From CAZLMW01 sp964560875 (GTDB lineage: Bacteria; Myxococcota_A; UBA9042), in NCBI GenBank assembly GCA_964560875.1, contig CAZLMW010000020.1:1-64000 (forward strand): a DNA stretch of 64,000 nucleotides. Direction: 5' to 3'. The notes under the pieces are model-generated. The model searched no databases, was not told the origin of the DNA, and worked only from the letters and a program-made list of their open reading frames with translations. Each line of letters begins with the position of its first letter. Position 1 is the stretch's first letter. The position numbers and the translations under genes are program-made. Of this stretch, positions 62,501-64,000 are shown piece by piece.

Positions 62501-62796
62501 GTGCGGGCGGTGGCGGCGGCTCCGGCGGCGCGATTCACCTTTCAGCCGTGTCCGTAAAGGTGCTCGGAATCGTCAGCGCCGAGGGCGGCAAGGGCGCCGA
62601 CACCCAAAAACTCACTTATCCACCCAAGCTCGGCGGCGTCGACCATTCCAATGGCGGTAAGGGCGGCAAAGGCGGCGTCGGTGCCGTCGGCAGCCACGGC
62701 GGCAAGGGAGGCGACGGCTGGATTCGCGTCGGCTCTTCGGAACCGCCCGTGCTGACCGGCAAATTCACCGGCAAGTTCATCTCCGGCCAGCCCTGA
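59584..62796 (+). CDS. Cysteine-rich lipoprotein with glycine-rich beta-helix head
   Basis: A 1070-residue predicted surface lipoprotein. Lipobox VFGC (Cys26), Asp/Ala linker, the shared N-terminal cysteine module, one MopE motif (CDGIDNDCDGKTDN) near residue 258, then about 370 residues of cysteine repeats. From about residue 640 a beta region begins (VTVKKYGTIDTTTGVMIV), and residues about 725-1055 are extremely glycine-rich with long Gly runs interrupted by regular strands (GGALILCGG, GGAIHLSAVSVKVLG, GDGWIRVGS). That alternation suggests a parallel beta-helix with Gly loops, a type common in myxobacterial exoproteins. The ribosome site lies inside a possible hairpin (TCTGAC 59551-59556 with GTCAGA 59572-59577). 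It starts 84 bases after purL. Confidence 0.9.
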   Translation: MHAPKISRGRDRAVALFAAILFVFGCTSDPIAGDDPAADSGASDVADSGIFNDDAHDTVALGDAASGTDAIALDCPGGPYCPCLDNSECDNNLCIPTAAGPICGKTCVDTCKEGFKCASVTSPGGGDIVNVCVPRYGRLCDPCISNKQCGAVGIPGTACVDRGPLGFFCGVPCSSNKACPSGYECTDSKAVDGTQSKQCVPKAGVECKCSEVAVKAKLKTACFIVGAGGSGKCVGERRCGPKGLGKCEIPATSKEKCDGIDNDCDGKTDNLACDDENQCTKDVCDPSQKDAPGKGCTHTQTPAACNADDDACTEGDTCENGVCKPGTAKNCDDKNLCTLDSCDAKSGCVTKSDDGKPCTDDNPCTVGDLCKAKQCQAGPLKKCTSGNPCIGGQCQIGTGKCAFSNKASGAPCDDGLVCTTGEVCKTGACKDGKPLACDDKNTCTKDSCDPKSGCKHVPTQEGKYCDDGELCTKLTVCKSGKCEGGQENDCLDADQCTKDHCDKTAKKCVHTPIAGCGDNCKVTQDCKADGNPCTVAACKAGKCKPVHKPGPCDDGDTCTSSDACANGKCTGKATVCDDKNICTPDYCEAKSGMCRIKAGICVKNDPCKKATDCISGVCKDGKCADSPMCKPLQLKATGNGGDVTVKKYGTIDTTTGVMIVDNKIIFHANSSAHSLVSQPNAAATAPKIRVFQFNSFSIGQYAELKVGGKFGLAIVTKKGITISGKFNASGGHGGAGGIYQAGKAGVGGPAGGQGGSRPSYGQCGNALVGNATGLGGPSSSTCGKSGAAGKHSTATGGGGGGGGGCSGAGGTGGSYATLGKRGGASSAGQWGQGGQGQGGGDGGAGCKSTYQGAAPRSGYGHASMFTIYAGSGGGGGGFGGTGGDGGNGGGPGGGKGGQLCWGGGGGGGGGGGGALILCGGSSVVIGKTGEVHAQGGGGGVGGPSKVPVAGGNAQNVGNKVSGGGGACGVGGVGAGGGGGSGGAIHLSAVSVKVLGIVSAEGGKGADTQKLTYPPKLGGVDHSNGGKGGKGGVGAVGSHGGKGGDGWIRVGSSEPPVLTGKFTGKFISGQP

Positions 62797-62833
62797 CAGC
62801 CCTCAGCACGCTGCGCCGATCCGAGCCCGTTGC

Positions 62834-62853
62834 ACCCGAATGTTCGCTCGGGT
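62834..62853 (+). terminator. Possible terminator hairpin
   Basis: ACCCGA (62834-62839) pairs perfectly with TCGGGT (62848-62853) over an 8-base loop, followed by only three T. It lies between two lipoprotein genes on the same strand. Weak evidence. Confidence 0.3.
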
Positions 62854-62879
62854 TTGGTATGGTGCGCGCCGGAGTCGCG

Positions 62880-64000
62880 ATGAATCTGCACGTTTTCCAG
62901 CCGTCTCGCGTGCATCGATCGCCGCGTACACCCGCGCAACCGCGTCGCCTCGCGCTGTTGGCCACGGCGATCGTCTTGAGCGCGGCTGCGTGCAGCGGGG
63001 ACCCGGAAATCCCGAAAGACGAGACCAACGACGCGACCGTCGATGCTGCCGTCGATGCTGCCGTCGCCGCCGACACCGCCGTCGCCGCCGACACCGCCGT
63101 CGCCGACAACGGGGTGAGCTTTCCCGACACCCTCGGCACCGATACGGGGGAAGACGAATGCCCCGGCGGGCCAGGCTGCCCGTGCGCGACGAACAACCAA
63201 TGCGACACCGCGCTCTGCATCGAGGCCCCGACCGGCAAGCAGTGCGCCCGCCACTGCGTAGACGAGTGTCCCGGCGACTTCGCGTGCCAACCGGTGAAGG
63301 GGCCCGGCGGCGACACGATCACGATCTGCGTGCCCAAGTTCAATCGGCTGTGCAACCCGTGTCAGGCGACCAAGGACTGTGCCGCAATCGGGTTGGACGG
63401 CAGCAGCTGCGTCGATCACGGCAACGCTGGAGCGTTTTGCGGCGTCAAATGTACCGGCGACGTGCAGTGTCCCGCGGACTATACGTGCGCCGACGTCAAG
63501 ACAGTTGAGGGCTCCGACACCAAGCAATGCGTGCCCAAGGCCGACGCGTCGTCGGGCGGCGCGATCGGGACGTGCACCTGCAGCAAGCTGGCGTCCGATT
63601 TGAAGCTCGCGACGTCGTGCATCGCCGAGAAGCTCGAGGACGGCAAGAAGCTGGTCTGCAAAGGCGTCCGAGCGTGCGGCAAAGACGGTTTGGGCGCCTG
63701 TACAGCCGCTGACCCCAAACCCGAGGCCTGCGACGGCGAGGACAACGACTGCGACGGCAAGATCGACGAGGGCAGCTGTGACGACGGCAACCCCTGCACG
63801 TCCGAGGTGTGCGCCGGCGCCAAGGGATGCGCGAGCCAGGACCTCGACGGCATTCCGTGCGATGACGGCAACGCCTGCACCGACAAAGATGGCTGCGCGA
63901 AGGGAATCTGCATCCCGGGAGCCGCCAAGAATTGCGACGACAAGAACCCGTGCACCAAGGACTCGTGCGACATGGCCAAGGGCTGCACGCAAACAGCCGA
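62880..64000 (+). CDS. Cysteine-rich lipoprotein, 3' end outside window
   Basis: Partial gene; 373 complete codons are visible. ATG at 62880 with GGAG upstream. Signal peptide with lipobox-like SAAAC (Cys38), a repetitive VDAAVDAAVAADTAVAAD linker, then the shared N-terminal cysteine module (CPGGPGCPCATNNQCD, then CVDECPGDFAC). A MopE motif (CDGEDNDCDGKIDEG) lies near residue 286, and the first cysteine repeats (CDDGNPCTSEVC, CDDKNPCTKDSC) run to the window edge. It is the nearest relative of the preceding lipoprotein, probably a tandem paralogue; the C-terminal head is not visible. Confidence 0.9.
   Translation, partial: MNLHVFQPSRVHRSPRTPAQPRRLALLATAIVLSAAACSGDPEIPKDETNDATVDAAVDAAVAADTAVAADTAVADNGVSFPDTLGTDTGEDECPGGPGCPCATNNQCDTALCIEAPTGKQCARHCVDECPGDFACQPVKGPGGDTITICVPKFNRLCNPCQATKDCAAIGLDGSSCVDHGNAGAFCGVKCTGDVQCPADYTCADVKTVEGSDTKQCVPKADASSGGAIGTCTCSKLASDLKLATSCIAEKLEDGKKLVCKGVRACGKDGLGACTAADPKPEACDGEDNDCDGKIDEGSCDDGNPCTSEVCAGAKGCASQDLDGIPCDDGNACTDKDGCAKGICIPGAAKNCDDKNPCTKDSCDMAKGCTQTA
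63042..63101. repeat. In-frame 12-bp and 18-bp tandem repeats in lipoprotein linker
   Basis: GATGCTGCCGTC occurs twice (63042-63053, 63054-63065), then GCCGCCGACACCGCCGTC twice (63066-63083, 63084-63101). All units are multiples of three, so the reading frame of the Asp/Ala linker after the lipid anchor is preserved. Confidence 0.9.

Overview
This window looks like chromosome from a GC-rich Gram-negative bacterium, most likely a member of the Myxococcota (former Deltaproteobacteria). I infer this from the uniformly high GC3, very long MopE/TSP3-type cysteine-rich lipoproteins, several lipoprotein and outer-membrane signals, a FAR-acyltransferase/AGPS ether-lipid locus, a glycine-rich beta-helix protein and a class III cyclase with an N-terminal SRPBCC domain. 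I cannot resolve the genus. I saw no rRNA, tRNA, CRISPR array, IS element or prophage.

Layout. 1-6 kb: a giant MopE/FG-GAP lipoprotein, a small membrane protein and an SUI1 (YciH-like) factor. 6-12 kb, minus strand: a Rieske-GltS fusion flavoenzyme and a cysteine-rich lipoprotein ending in a six-repeat NHL propeller. 12-14 kb: a chalcone-isomerase-like secreted protein divergent from a TetR regulator, then an unknown protein. 14.4-21.2 kb, plus strand: an ether-lipid type operon (AGPS-like alkyl-DHAP synthase; a fusion of fatty acyl-CoA reductase with a GNPAT-like acyltransferase; an extended SDR; a small Cys-motif protein). 21.2-27.7 kb, minus strand: a six-gene unit encoding a LolA-like carrier, two LolCE/FtsX-type permeases, a LolD-like ATPase, an outer-membrane barrel and, last, dinB. 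27.8-36.4 kb: an SRPBCC-adenylate cyclase, a DRTGG-type P-loop protein, a family I pyrophosphatase, a TPR-like membrane protein, a carboxypeptidase-regulatory/PDZ protein and a GGT-like enzyme preceded by a truncated HAD gene. 36.6-45 kb: a second cysteine-rich lipoprotein, a P-domain/tail-fibre-like secreted protein, an octaheme cytochrome and an IYD-like nitroreductase. 45.1-59.5 kb: an eleven-gene purine cluster, purQ-A-B-C-E-F-D-M-N-H-L. 59.6-64 kb: two more cysteine-rich lipoproteins, the last cut by the window end.

How the genes work together. The purine cluster contains every step from PRPP to AMP. It needs no purK because PurE has the class II (CO2-using AIR carboxylase) signature, and no purS because PurL carries a PurS-like N-terminal region. 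The ether-lipid unit joins fatty-alcohol production, acyl-DHAP formation and acyl-to-alkyl exchange, as in the peroxisomal pathway of animals, with an SDR as candidate alkyl-DHAP reductase. The Lol-like unit plausibly moves a lipid or lipoprotein to the outer membrane. Five surface lipoproteins share one N-terminal cysteine module and end in different C-terminal heads, which suggests a modular stalk-and-head surface family.
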